Shown here in pieces: positions 11,207 to 21,905 of a stretch of DNA of 64,000 bases; positions within the stretch are counted from its first letter, which is position 1, and the number at the start of each line of letters is the position of its first letter. Made by a program: the position numbers and the translations under genes. Origin of the DNA: Ectobius pallidus (taxonomy: Eukaryota; Arthropoda; Insecta; Blattodea; Ectobiidae); assembly GCA_964059195.1 (NCBI GenBank), contig CAXKWD010000006.1:136973239-137037238 (forward strand). The letters run 5' to 3'. Under the pieces are notes generated by a model, which saw only the letters and a list, made by a program, of their open reading frames with translations, was not told the DNA's origin and did not search any database.

Positions 11207-11651
11207 CATAGGCGTAACCAGGCAGACCATATGGGGGGGTTATAAAGGAATACCCCCCAGGGAGAGGGAGGTCCGGGGGTCCTCCCCCGGAAAATTAAAA
11301 AAATTAAGACGCAAAATAACGAGTTTTAAGCTTCCGGGGGTCTTCCCCCGGAAAATTAAAAAAATTAAGACGCAAAATAACGAGTTTTAAGCTTCCGGGG
11401 ATCCTCCCCCGGAAAATTAAAAACATTAAGACGCAAAATAACGAGTTTTAAGCTTTTGGGTGTTTTCTCCCGGAAAATTTTGAAAATTAAGACGTAAAAT
11501 AACGAGTTTTAAGCTTCCCACGCTTTATACTTGTATTAAGTAATTTATGGGCAGACTTAAAAAAATTATACAATTTTCCTTTTTTTAATCAATGGGGGGG
11601 GGGGGGGGGAGGTTCAAACCCCCAAACCCCCCCCCCCTCGGTACGCCTATG
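11207..11651. mobile_element. hAT-type MITE with 8-bp target duplication and internal minisatellite
   Basis: A 445-bp element flanked by the perfect 8-bp direct repeat ttatcatg (11199-11206 and 11652-11659), the length hAT transposases generate. The ends are inverted: cataggcgtaacc on the left and ggtacgcctatg on the right, so CATAGGCGTA is the terminal repeat. The interior is G-rich then C-rich (poly-G at 11594-11609, poly-C at 11630-11637) and holds four 61-bp tandem units. No transposase coding, so it must be mobilised in trans. Confidence 0.8.
11271..11518. repeat. 61-bp minisatellite, four units
   Basis: The word aaaatt after the ccccgg palindrome starts at 11291, 11352, 11413 and 11474, an exact 61-base period. 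Each unit carries a short hairpin (ccgggggtc...cccccgg) followed by taagacgcaaaataac and gagttttaagctt. The last unit is the most diverged. Confidence 0.9.
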
Positions 11652-12684
11652 TTATCATGAGAGTTCGCTATTTCCGTGACGTTAATATCGTGATTCACAA
11701 AATGCATGCAGACATAACAAACAAAACAAAACAAAAAAAGCCATCGTTCCGTAACAACTAAACACGCCACACAACGTGTTTGAATTTACTAAACCTCTTT
11801 CATTACTGACAAAATCTAACTTTCTATGTAGTTAAGGTAGATTAGTATTTTCGGATACAGTATTACGCTATTATGATGTTACGAAACCCCCTGATGTTCA
11901 TACCACGTGCGTGACATGGCAGTCTCCTAATCTCGAGTTTTAGCAAGTTGCGTGATGCGCTCTCAACACGGATAACTGATAAGCGGTTTAACAATGAATC
12001 CCTTTGTTCTATCATGCATTTCTGGGAAATCATTATTTTTGTTGGATGCTGTCTGTTGTATTTTATCCCTATGACGTGGAACGAGCTTGGGATTTTCGAT
12101 ATTACTGAGGATTATGCGTATTTATGCATCACAAAGCGTGGAAATAATTTTACTTTGTTTGAAATAAATATTTTCAGACTATTTTTTTCAGAACTTTTTG
12201 ATGATAGTATGTCTACGCACACAAAAGCATTTTCACCTTGATAAATCGTGAAAACTTGCTTCTCAACATTTACTTTGATAGAAACAAATACTATTTTCTA
12301 CTAATCCGTATCCATTTTCAAATACCCAACTTCGAATTTTCGGATTAGGTTAGGAAATACATTTCTACATGAAATACTCTTCCTATTTTTCATAAAGGAT
12401 TAAGAGTCTAAAAAAGAAAACAATTTTATATTTCCTTTCTTTAAATGAACATCTGTATTTTGGTGCCCAGTAATGTGTATATTCGATACGCAGCAGGTAT
12501 AAAACATTGGCTTTTTATTGTTTCTAGTATATTGTAGGTTTAAGTTACGTTACTTCTTTTCCTAATATATTTTGTTAAAATAGTTTGATTTTATGTAACA
12601 TAGACTCAATTAACGTATTCTTATCACATATAGAACTATATTAGTGTGTTTGCTTGTTCCCGTTTTTTTCTGACTTTGGTTAAG

Positions 12685-12765
12685 TGTAAGAGAAGGTCTT
12701 AAGGCCTTGACTCTGCCAGATTAAATAAAGATATGTTATTATTATTATATTATTAGTATTATACA
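12685..12765 (+). mobile_element. LINE 3' end fragment (same family as 19050-20040)
   Basis: Contains aaggccttgactctgcc and agattaaataaag followed by an ATT-type tail, homologous to the 3' end of the minus-strand LINE at 19.1 kb and to 56130-56196. Only the terminal piece is present. Confidence 0.55.
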
Positions 12766-14049
12766 GGCAACTATTATTACCCAACTAATACAAATTGTTA
12801 AAATCAACAAACAAAAAAAGGCCTAAATTCCTTTGATGATGCATGCGTTTTTGCAGAAATGTGCAATATTTTGTACCATACATGCCAAAAAATCTAACTA
12901 CTTTTATAACACCGAAATTAACCTTTTGTACCGAAATTTAGCATTGTTATTTACCGTAAAATAGAATCCTTAGTACATTAAAAGTGTTGGATTTGAGTAA
13001 TCTTGTACTCTTGTTTAGTTAATGGATCTCATAATTTCCTCAACAATTATTATATCAGATTATGCTATTCTCATACAGTGTGAAGTACAGCGCAATCAAC
13101 CACATGCTGTACAAGTTCTGCTTGGACAATGCAAATGCAACGCTGGTTAGTACTTCGACCTCTTCCATCACGTCAATTGGGAGCAATTACTACAAGGACT
13201 TCCCCCTGCGTCATGTCACTCGCTAAACAGCAAAGCATTGCACTCAATCCCACCAATCAATATATTCCAGGTATCACTACCCAAACCGAGCAATTTGAAT
13301 GTGAAATTCAACTCTAGTAATTTATCGAACATGACAACTCAGCCAGGGTACGCTACAATTAATTACATGAAATTTTAATGAGATTCATAGGCTATACAAT
13401 ACCACACATACACGTAGCCTTTATTAATATACATACACAGTTATGCAAGTTTGAAAAACAAAAATATGTATTTTATCCATAATTATGTTTACAGGATTTA
13501 ATATTTGTTTACCCCGATCTTTCATCTTTGTTTAGCTCTTTCCTCTCAATTATTTGTTTGAAGTTCTTTAAATCAGTTACACAACTATTTTTAATACAAT
13601 ATTGTAAGAATTAGTCATTTCAATGCAAATTATCATTACCCTTACAGTGAAATATACCCGTGATATATAAGCTTTACTTGAATGATTAAAAAAAAAATTA
13701 CCTAACATTAACTTCTACAAATTAATAATGTTATTTTCGTTATCAATCCGCCTAATTTCTTGATACTTATCGTACAAAACTATAACCGCTTAGGGAATTC
13801 GACAGAAACGACATTAAACCCACTGCGTGATGTTTTGAAGATGATTATGTAAGAATTTTTTTACCGAAACGAAATGAATATGGGAGGACGGTCCATTTTC
13901 CTTAACGGAGCCTGGAACGAAGTAAGTTCTCTGATTAAAAAAATAAAATAAAAGAAAATAAATAAATTAAAAAAAAAACACAGTAGAGTCCGGTCCCATT
14001 TAGTCCCGACTAATTAGAATTTGCCGTAAAATGCACGTACTGTACTGTA

Positions 14050-14300
14050 ATAGAAGTGAACAACGTACCTCGAAAACGAAAAATCGTGTACAATCATTCC
14101 AGATTTGCATTAATTATTTTCTGGCGACGTGACACGAAGAACGGCGGCGACTTCATCTTGCTCTTACATGAAGAAAATGCATTTTTTTGCGATTTTCCCG
14201 AAAGCAGCTGTGACGATTTTCCTTACATTTTGTATACAAACTGCAAAGAGTCTACTAAGAGTTAAATCTGCTATTCGAAAAAAAGAAAACAAAATCAATT
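14050..14300 (+). repeat. Interspersed repeat family A, copy 3 (degraded)
   Basis: Shares cgaaaacgaaaaatcgt, gacgtgacacgaagaac, acatgaagaaaatgc and gcgattttcccgaaa, in the family order. It is shorter and more diverged than copies 2, 4 and 5. Confidence 0.5.
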
Positions 14301-15067
14301 CTTTAAGGGATAGTTAGAAGATACTCATGTAACTCACACTCAGACTTACGCCTTTCCTCAGAAATAATACGGCTTTGAATGAGGTTTAGACAACTTAATG
14401 CAGACTCCCCAAATTCAGTCGCTCACCCTACGTAGGAATATGAAGGATAGAGAAAATTATGCGTTTTTCACATTATATTTTTTTAAAAATTGCATTTAGA
14501 ACGTAACTGTACTAATAATCTTAACAATAAATACATATCAATTATGTGATTTTTATATAAAGAGGTTCAGAATGAACATTATGCGTAATTCTAGTCAAAT
14601 GTTCTGGTTAGTAGTCAGCCGACATATACAAAATGATTAACTCTCTACTTATTTTGTACGGGAAATTCTTAAGAGCTATGAAATTTTGCATACATTGTAA
14701 AAGAGTTCACAAACACCCTGTACTTACAGGATTTGCGGAAGATGCTTGATTATCTCCTAACGCTCGCTTTAATGTGCTGAAAAATGTGTTTAATTGCAAA
14801 CAGCTGGTAAATATCTCGTTACTACGCCGTTATTACTAATTCAGAAGCCACCACATGGCAGAAGGAAACTAGGGTGAAGCAGTCGGAGTATGCTTGGATA
14901 TTTACAACTGTTTTCCTATATGTCAAGTCTGTTTGCAAACCACTTAGCTGACAAATACCTCAATGACCGCCAACTAAATACAGATCGCACAGCATGCCAA
15001 CATCAAAGTCCATATACTGAACTGCAATTTATTTCAAGGGAATGAATCTATAGTCTACAGCCTGGTA

Positions 15068-15715
15068 TTAGAGCCCGGATTTTTAAGCAAAATGCTTATT
15101 TATTTTCAGAGTCTTTAAGTTTAAGCAGAATTGTTATATTCATTAAGACACTCCTTGAATAGTTTTAACTATTAACTTGAATAGTTTGATAGTGCTTATT
15201 TTGCTTATACAGAGAGAAAAAAAATTGCCTGCTTACTACATGATTATGAATTAAAATGGCACATTTTACTCAAAACTGTCACATTAAAGATGCTGTTTCA
15301 CTCCTAGACGTCATTATCACCAGTTTCCTTTCTTTTGTCGGCTAACAGAATACTGAAAATTATGGGTCATAAAACACTCTTTTAGATTTCTAAAAAATCT
15401 TTCCAGTGAAGAAACAGATCACTGAAGAACTGTGTTGCTTTTCACGTGCGCCTGTGACGTCCTGCGACGTTGAAAGAATATATTCACTTTACAAATCGTT
15501 CTTCACTGACAGACGCAGGAGTTTCACACAAGAAAACCTGCGGATGACCTTCCTCACATAGGCCTACTATAAGATAACATTTTGTACGAAATTAACAATT
15601 TATTTGATTTCGTAATTTGATTTTGCTTATTTATATATCTTCAAGCTTATTTGCTAGCTTAATTTTATCGTTTTATTTTTCTTATAAATCCAGCCTTTAG
15701 TTTGGTATCTGACAT
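15068..15715. mobile_element. Degraded hAT element with transposase remnant
   Basis: The left end reads tagagcccggattttta and the right end, reversed, ctaaaggctggattta, imperfect inverted termini. The outer bases cctggtat and tttggtat are a weak candidate 8-bp duplication. Between them lies a recognisable hAT transposase C-terminus (15412-15561). About 650 bp remain, so most of the coding region is deleted. Confidence 0.6.
15412..15561 (+). pseudogene. hAT transposase C-terminal dimerisation fragment
   Basis: The frame starting at 15412 reads through TSCDVERIYSLYKSFF, TDRRRSFT and QENLRMTF to a stop at 15559-15561. This is the signature of the hAT C-terminal dimerisation region (S-x-x-VER-x-FS-x-YK, then TDRR, then ENL). 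Only about 49 codons survive. The DDE catalytic part and zinc finger are absent, so the fragment cannot act as a transposase. It sits inside kinase intron 1 on the gene's strand, with no splice signals suggesting exonisation. Confidence 0.7.
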
Positions 15716-16390
15716 AGAGTACAAAGAAGTATTTAACGGTGGTACCATACCCTACAACAATGTATTGTTTTTATTCTATAGAGGAAAATTTTTCCTGGAC
15801 GAGTTTCAAACCTGAGTTTTCAGCTAATGCCAGTATCATCAATATCAGTCAAGCCCCTGGAAATGTACACAGTATTACCTAGTGAAATAACATTCAAATT
15901 TATTCGAATACACAACAAAAATAAAAACATTTATGCACTTGCCCTGTTTCAATTCGAAGATTATAAAATGCAAGTTGAATAGTATTTATATTCTAGACAA
16001 CTTGTGTCAGCCTAAAAGATAGTGCAGTTCCTCTTTAATTATATAAATGCACCTTTTCATTGCTACTGACGTACACATGCGTCACCGCAGAAACTGCATA
16101 AAGGCCCAGAAGTAAGCACATTAGAATAATGCTTTATTTAAAAATATAAACATATTTATCCACTTATTAAAACTGCCACAGTGCCATAGTTGATGAATGT
16201 TTAAGCTATACCAAATATAAATTCAGCTCTGAAAGGGTTCTCATTCCTTGTTAACTATTGCAGACCAGAACTTACTTAAAGTTAAAGGTAAAAAGGTTCG
16301 AAATTTTGCACACGCACTCACTTCAAACCGGAAAGAAACGCGGTAGACATTAAAATTCAAACAAGCCATCCCTTCCCCTCAAAATTTATA

Positions 16391-16649
16391 TGAGGCGCCT
16401 AGAAGCCAAGGGAGGTAAGTGCACTTTTTACACTTTTGAGAAAATGAAGCAGTTATGTCCGTTGGCCACCAAATAAACATGCTAAGTCTTGATTTGGTAC
16501 TTATTTCCACCAGTAGATATCAGTACCTAGTAGTTGTGTAGCAAATCTCCCTTGTCCTCCAAACAGATGTCATTCTCAGCCATACAGATTTGTTTTTAAC
16601 TCCATTGAACAAAAAGTGCACTTATCTCCCTTGGCTTCTAGGCGCCTCA
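16391..16649. mobile_element. MITE with long inverted termini and TATA duplication
   Basis: A 259-bp element. The left terminus opens tgaggcgcctagaagcc and continues to gtgcactttt; the right terminus is its inverse over about 38 bases with one mismatch. The flanks are tata on both sides (16387-16390, 16650-16653). The interior (about 180 bp) has no coding potential. A TA or TATA duplication fits a Tc1/mariner- or PIF-related source, but the terminus matches no family I know. Confidence 0.75.
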
Positions 16650-16982
16650 TATAATTTCTGAAAATATTACACTGACCAAATTCAATTCAGTTTTCATGAC
16701 AACAATATTGTTTGCAAGTAATTGGGCCATGGAGTGGGCTTTAACAAATAATTAGAGAGGCTATCGATATAATTTATTTCTGTAAATCAATTATGGAGAG
16801 CGAAATCAACGTAAATAAAGATCGGGTGTAATGCATCACATAACTTTCTCTATCCTGGACATGGAGAATATCATTTTCACACTTCACATTTTCATGTAGA
16901 ATAAGAGGTCGTATTGCATGGAGATCGTTTTCAGTAGTCTCAGTCTGAGTTTGTGCCAACGATGGATAGCGAGTATGGTACA

Positions 16983-17772
16983 AGGCCTCGCCAGCGATAT
17001 TGGCATATGTCCTTGAGTGCGTAGCTAGCCAGCTAGCCCCCTGGGTTCGCCAGGAATATTGGTGTATGCCCTTGAGGGCGTAGCTAGGCCCCCTCATAAT
17101 ATTATCTTTCATCACATACGCACATGGTACTGATTAAGCAAAACATTGGAATACGTTACAGTGCATCTCGAGCAGTGTGTTTATACATCTCCAATATCAA
17201 GTTGCATTATTCTTCCTGCTTCAGCCTTTGTGTCACACCGGTTCTAATGGAATCATGCCCCTCCTCTGATATTGCCATCACGCCCCCTCAGACCAAACCA
17301 TGACCACGATAAAGTAAGTGACTCGCACCATAGCTGTCCATTAAAATTTCCATACGCCAAAAACCGTGGCGCTACCCAGGCCTCGCCAGCGATATTGGCA
17401 TATGTCCTTGAGTGCGTAGCTAGCCAGCTAGCCCCCTGGGTTCGCCAGGAATATTGGTGTATGCCCTTGAGGGCGTAGCTAGGCCCCCTCATAATGTTAT
17501 CTTTCATCACATACGCACATGGTACTGATTAAGCAAAACATTGGAATACGTTACAGTGCATCTCGAGCAGTGTGTTTATACATCTCCAATATCAAGTTGC
17601 ATTATTCTTCCTGCTTCAGCCTTTGTGTCACACCGGTTCTAATGGAATCATGCCCCTCCTCTGATATTGCCATCACGCCCCCTCAGACCAAACCATGACC
17701 ACGATAAAGTAAGTGACTCGCACCATAGCTGTCCATTAAAATTTCCATACGCCAAAAACCGTGGCGCTACCT
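16983..17772. repeat. 395-bp tandem duplication, two near-identical units
   Basis: Unit 1 is 16983-17377 and unit 2 is 17378-17772. The repeats begin aggcctcgccagcg and end gtggcgctacc. By eye I find one internal difference (ataatattatc against ataatgttatc) plus the last base, so the duplication is recent. Each unit also holds an older internal duplication of about 40 bases (gatattggcatatgtcc and gaatattggtgtatgcc). The open frames on both strands are by-products. Confidence 0.92.
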
Positions 17773-19049
17773 ATATGTCAGAAGTCTCTAAATATCCTAT
17801 CCGCGGATATCGCTTTGTGTTAGTTGAGAAATAAGATTACAAAAAAAAAATCTAAAATAAAATAATTAGCAATTAAAGACTTCAACATTTGGGAGTCTAA
17901 TTTCACTGCCAAATTTATTAAGAGAGAAAAAACTGATAATTAATCTATTCTAAATCACAAGAATGAGGATTAGTCTGAATATATAGCCCTTTTTTGCAAC
18001 CGGTTGTTACTGACTGATGGGGAGGATTTATATAACTTTTAAAAGCATGAAGTACTTAAAGTAAAACCCCTATTTAGCATTTATTACAGAGACATGTTAC
18101 ATGAACGATTCATTCGCTAGAAAATCATTAACAACCATACAAATTGCAGTTATTAAAATTCAGTGTTGGCTTTATAATTTAAACCCCCCACTGTTGTACT
18201 GCTGTCATGAAAATAATATATTCATTTCCTCTCCCCATGAACCAGCTCATTTGTAAACTGGAATTTATTCGCATCGCCCTTCGCTTCCGCAATCATCCCT
18301 CCCCCACTTAATGTGCATCCGATTTGCTGTCTACTCTGCTATGTAGTAGTTGCTCTCCTTCGTAAGAATATTTTCCTTTAAATGTTTGGCAATTCATGCA
18401 TTGTGTAGGTAATAAATGTACCCAATGAACCATTAAAATAATATCAAATTGTGAGATCAGAAGCAGTATGAACTTTGCTTGAAAAACGACGAAATTGGAG
18501 GTGAATGAAATGTCATACGGAATTTAGTTTGAAAATTACCAGTTTAAAAACCTGAAACCTACATTTCGGGAAATTTAATTACGATCCTAAAGAAAATGTT
18601 AGTGCAGAAATTGTTTATTCGCTGGTTCGCAGCGAATTATCATCAACCTTTGATAATTTGGCAGTAGATAAAGGTAAAGCACAAAAATGTAATTCCTCAT
18701 GTAACTATGTGTTTACAGAGTTTTAAAAAATGAGCCCCATAATTTCCCTCTCCCAATTTGTGTGTGGAAATGTGTTAATGATATGACTTTTCGACAGAAA
18801 TTTACGTAAGCCATGGAAATTTCATACGCTCATAGACGTATTCTTCTTTTACTTTAAGAATATACCAATAAATTATTTAATTCGGAACTTTTTTCACAAA
18901 TGGTTCCTATCCAAGATACAACCTTTTATCGTCGACGAAGATCGAATGCAAAGTGCCTTGCGGTTCTCGACTTAATTATGGAAAAGAAAAACGATAGACA
19001 CAATGCACCACATGCACTGTTAATCGAATTTGTGAATCCATTTTAAATA

Positions 19050-19052
19050 GAT

Positions 19053-19097
<45 letters not shown>

Positions 19098-20040
19098 TTT
19101 TATTTTGCCTGGCAGAGTTAAGGCCATAGGGCCTTATCTTCCACTCAACCAGGATAAAGACAAAATACATTAAAAGGAATTTACAAAAAACAAATACAAT
19201 AGATATCATACATAATACAAAATGTTAAAAATAAAATAATAATACAATATTGAAGTACCTATATTAAAACATAAGACAAAAATGCGTCCAATAATATGCC
19301 GAGAAAACAAATTGAATTAAAGAATTATATTATAATTGGATGTGTGTATAATTATAATATTATACTATAATATACACAAAAATTAACTTAAAACTAAGAA
19401 ATTAACAAATAAAAGCAATATAGGCTAAGTGCCATGAAAATCGTGTACAATATAAATTTACCTAGGCTAGATAACGAGACATTCATTCTAGTTATCAGCG
19501 AGATACTTGATTGACTTTGACCTAAAAATCTGTAGGCTCCGACTACCCCTGATGTCCGGCGGAAGGGAGTTCCAGATACGGGTGATGGCTATTGTGAATG
19601 AGGCAGAGTACAGAGATGTTTGATGGCGTGGAATTGACAGTATACTGTTATTCTGAGATCGTGTGTCGCGGTTATGTTGGGAAGATAACAGTGAGAAACG
19701 AGAGACTAAATAATTAGGTGCAGTATTATTAAGTATCTGATAGAGTAGAGTTAGGGAGTGTAGTAGGCGTCTGTCCTTTAGTCGAAGCCAGGATAATTGC
19801 TCAAAATAATCTGAGACATGATCATATCGACGTATGTTGAATATGTGACGGACACAAGAATTCTGAACACGTTGCAGCTTACAGGATAATTCAACACTTA
19901 GGTCAGTGAACAGGACATCGCAATAGTCGAAGTGTAAGACGTGGTATCCTAGAAGTTGTTTGATTAAAAATTGAATTTTTTTTTGTGATGTGTAAACTCT
20001 GTAGCCTGTGTATAGCAAGATGCTGTAATTGTTTTCGTTC
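19050..20040 (-). mobile_element. 5'-truncated non-LTR retrotransposon (CR1/L2-like)
   Basis: Minus-strand LINE remnant. It has the C-terminal part of a reverse transcriptase ORF, then a 3' UTR ending in ctctgccaggcaaaataa and a tail that is a TAA/ATT microsatellite (19052-19096). A microsatellite tail instead of poly-A is usual for the CR1/L2 group. The same 3' end recurs at 12685-12765 and 56130-56196. The left part of the RT, including the catalytic aspartates, is missing. Confidence 0.75.
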
Positions 20041-20072
20041 TCAAATTTACATAAGAAAATTAATTCTGACAT
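19488..20072 (-). pseudogene. C-terminal fragment of a LINE reverse transcriptase ORF
   Basis: An open frame of 194 codons. It contains the thumb/post-RT signature of CR1/L2-type ORF2 proteins: FDYCDVLFTDLS, LQRVQNSCVRHIF, LSWLRLKDRRLLHSLTLLYQ and the closing RIWNSLPPDIR with SLQIFRSKSIKYL. The true homologous part begins around 20000; the extra N-terminal residues come from flanking DNA. The polymerase palm is absent, so this is a dead, 5'-truncated copy. It lies antisense within kinase intron 1. Confidence 0.75.
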
Positions 20073-21629
20073 ATACGGTACATCACGATGGTGATACTGA
20101 TCTGTTTAGGCCTACATTATCATGTTTCCAACAAGATTGGTATAGTCTATACCGAATTATTTTTAGAATTTACAGTATTCATGAAAGCCTATACATCACT
20201 TCGAAATGACATCTTAGGTTTTTTTCAATCTCCATAATAACGTAGATTATCGTTACCGAAAGATTAGTGTATCTATTTTCAAAATATTTCAATGGCAGCA
20301 GAAATAAAGCTGAGATTAGAAACAACTGCATTTCTGACTAATAAAGTAAGAATAGAGAGAACAAGTTGTTATCCATCTTCTTTTTTCTCTCCCTTCTTAC
20401 CACTGTGCTAGAGAGACTAGAGATTTTTATTGAAAGGCCACCAAATCGCCGATCGTTCCTATCTGTTCACACATTTAAAATTTTCAATCTGCTGAAAGAA
20501 CAAGTAATTTACGCAATATAATTAGAAAAATTATGCAACGTTTTGAGTATCAATTTTATCTGGTTTGGTTTAGCAGATAAAAGAAACGTCTTTTTACTAG
20601 AAAAATAATATACTTATTTGCGATTTTTATAAAACCTAAATAGGGTCTATTTGTTACTTCTCCCAGGTCCCGTACTGCCAAGACTGCAAGATAAAACTCC
20701 GTATTGAATATTTATTCGTCAAATTACACATTTATCCAGAAATTAGCATAAACACATGTGCTATTATTTCTCTCTAACAGGTATGCAACTATGTGACAGG
20801 TCGAGTAGCAGTTGCTCTGCTGAACACAGATACGCAAGCCTGGTAAAAACAAAACAGTAAAAGACTTGATTTGTACCTTAATAATTTCATATAATAATAC
20901 ATTCTTCGAGTCATATAAAATTATACAGTGTGGTACGAAGTAACTAATATACTGGTACTTCATTGCTAGAAGCATGCCGGAACGTACCTTGCAACTACAG
21001 TGATATCTAGTACATTATTCAGTGAATTTTACTATAATTTAGCAAGTTAATGGCTAACTTTATAAAAGTATCAAAATTATCTGTTAAACAGCAATCGCGT
21101 ACTTATGAAAGGTAAAATATTTCTTAAATATTTATTTCCAGATTGGAAAGCTTCAAGATTTATGTATAGTAAATTTCATCTAACGAGATTTATAGGCAAT
21201 CTAGAAAAATAATCCTTTCAGAGCTGAATGTGTACTTTTATATAAACAATCATGAAGTAAAATCATCAGTGAGCTCTAAGTTTGAAATCAATTAGGAAAA
21301 TTTCAGTGGGTTAGATGATTTCAATAATCTTAAGACGTGGATAAAAATCCTTACTTTTTACGCAAAGCCCCACTGTAATACTTTTACATCTCGGCTTTAA
21401 ACAATGTTTTGATGTGTCATAATTATACATCTGTAGCAGTGAAAAGGTTAAGAGGATATAATGATAATGAGAAAATAATTTTTTTTTCATAATGCAGTTA
21501 CGTAGGCTACTTCATTCTTCCTAGTTGGAAATATGCTGATGCTAATTAAACAAGAGGGAAATTTATTTCCATGCAGTCTGTATGATGATGGCAACGATGA
21601 CTATGATGACAATGATAATGTGTTTCTAG

Positions 21630-21905
21630 GTGGTACCGGAGCTGGAACAGTTCCAAAGACGCTCTCTGCCTCCAGACACAGCTCCTTTGGAACTGCCGAT
21701 ACCGAGATGTTACCACGCCCGGTACACGCCTGGTAACAATAGTCCTAACTCCAGCCCCACGCCTAGCGAGTCAGTGCTCGTACTGGAGAATCTCAAGTCA
21801 AGAGGCTTCCAGGGAGCGGACTTCTCCAGAGGGCTCACCTTGCGGCAAGCGGAATCCGCTCTGGAGGCTGTGGCGCGTCTACATGCTCTATCTCTAGCAC
21901 TCAAG
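21630..21905 (+). CDS. EcKinase-like/CHK-like kinase, coding exon 2 (residues 117-208)
   Basis: Starts directly after the acceptor TGTTTCTAG (AG at 21628-21629) in phase 0 and ends AAG|GTAGGC. It encodes VVPELEQFQ, continuing the helix begun in exon 1, then IPRCYHARY (family: the small-lobe strand before the hinge). A proline/serine/asparagine-rich insert follows (GNNSPNSSPTPSES). Next come VLVLENL, equivalent to the hinge motif LVLEDL with N replacing the usual D, and RGFQGADFSRGL. The exon closes with the RLHALSLAL helix, matching the family's FHA-x-S. The PS-rich insert is a lineage-specific loop by appearance. GTG, not ATG, opens the exon, so the frame is continuous only through splicing. 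Confidence 0.88.

Noticed and set aside
11271..11518. Regular 61-bp repeats resembling a CRISPR array
   Set aside because: The whole unit is repeated with no unique spacers, it lies within a hAT-type MITE, and the genome is eukaryotic.
13981..14010. cagtagagtccgg resembling a pogo/Tigger terminus
   Set aside because: No matching inverted end or TA-bounded element could be found nearby.
16774..17510. Two minus-strand frames sharing an identical N-terminal part
   Set aside because: They share sequence only because of the 395-bp tandem duplication. No domain, no conserved coding pattern.
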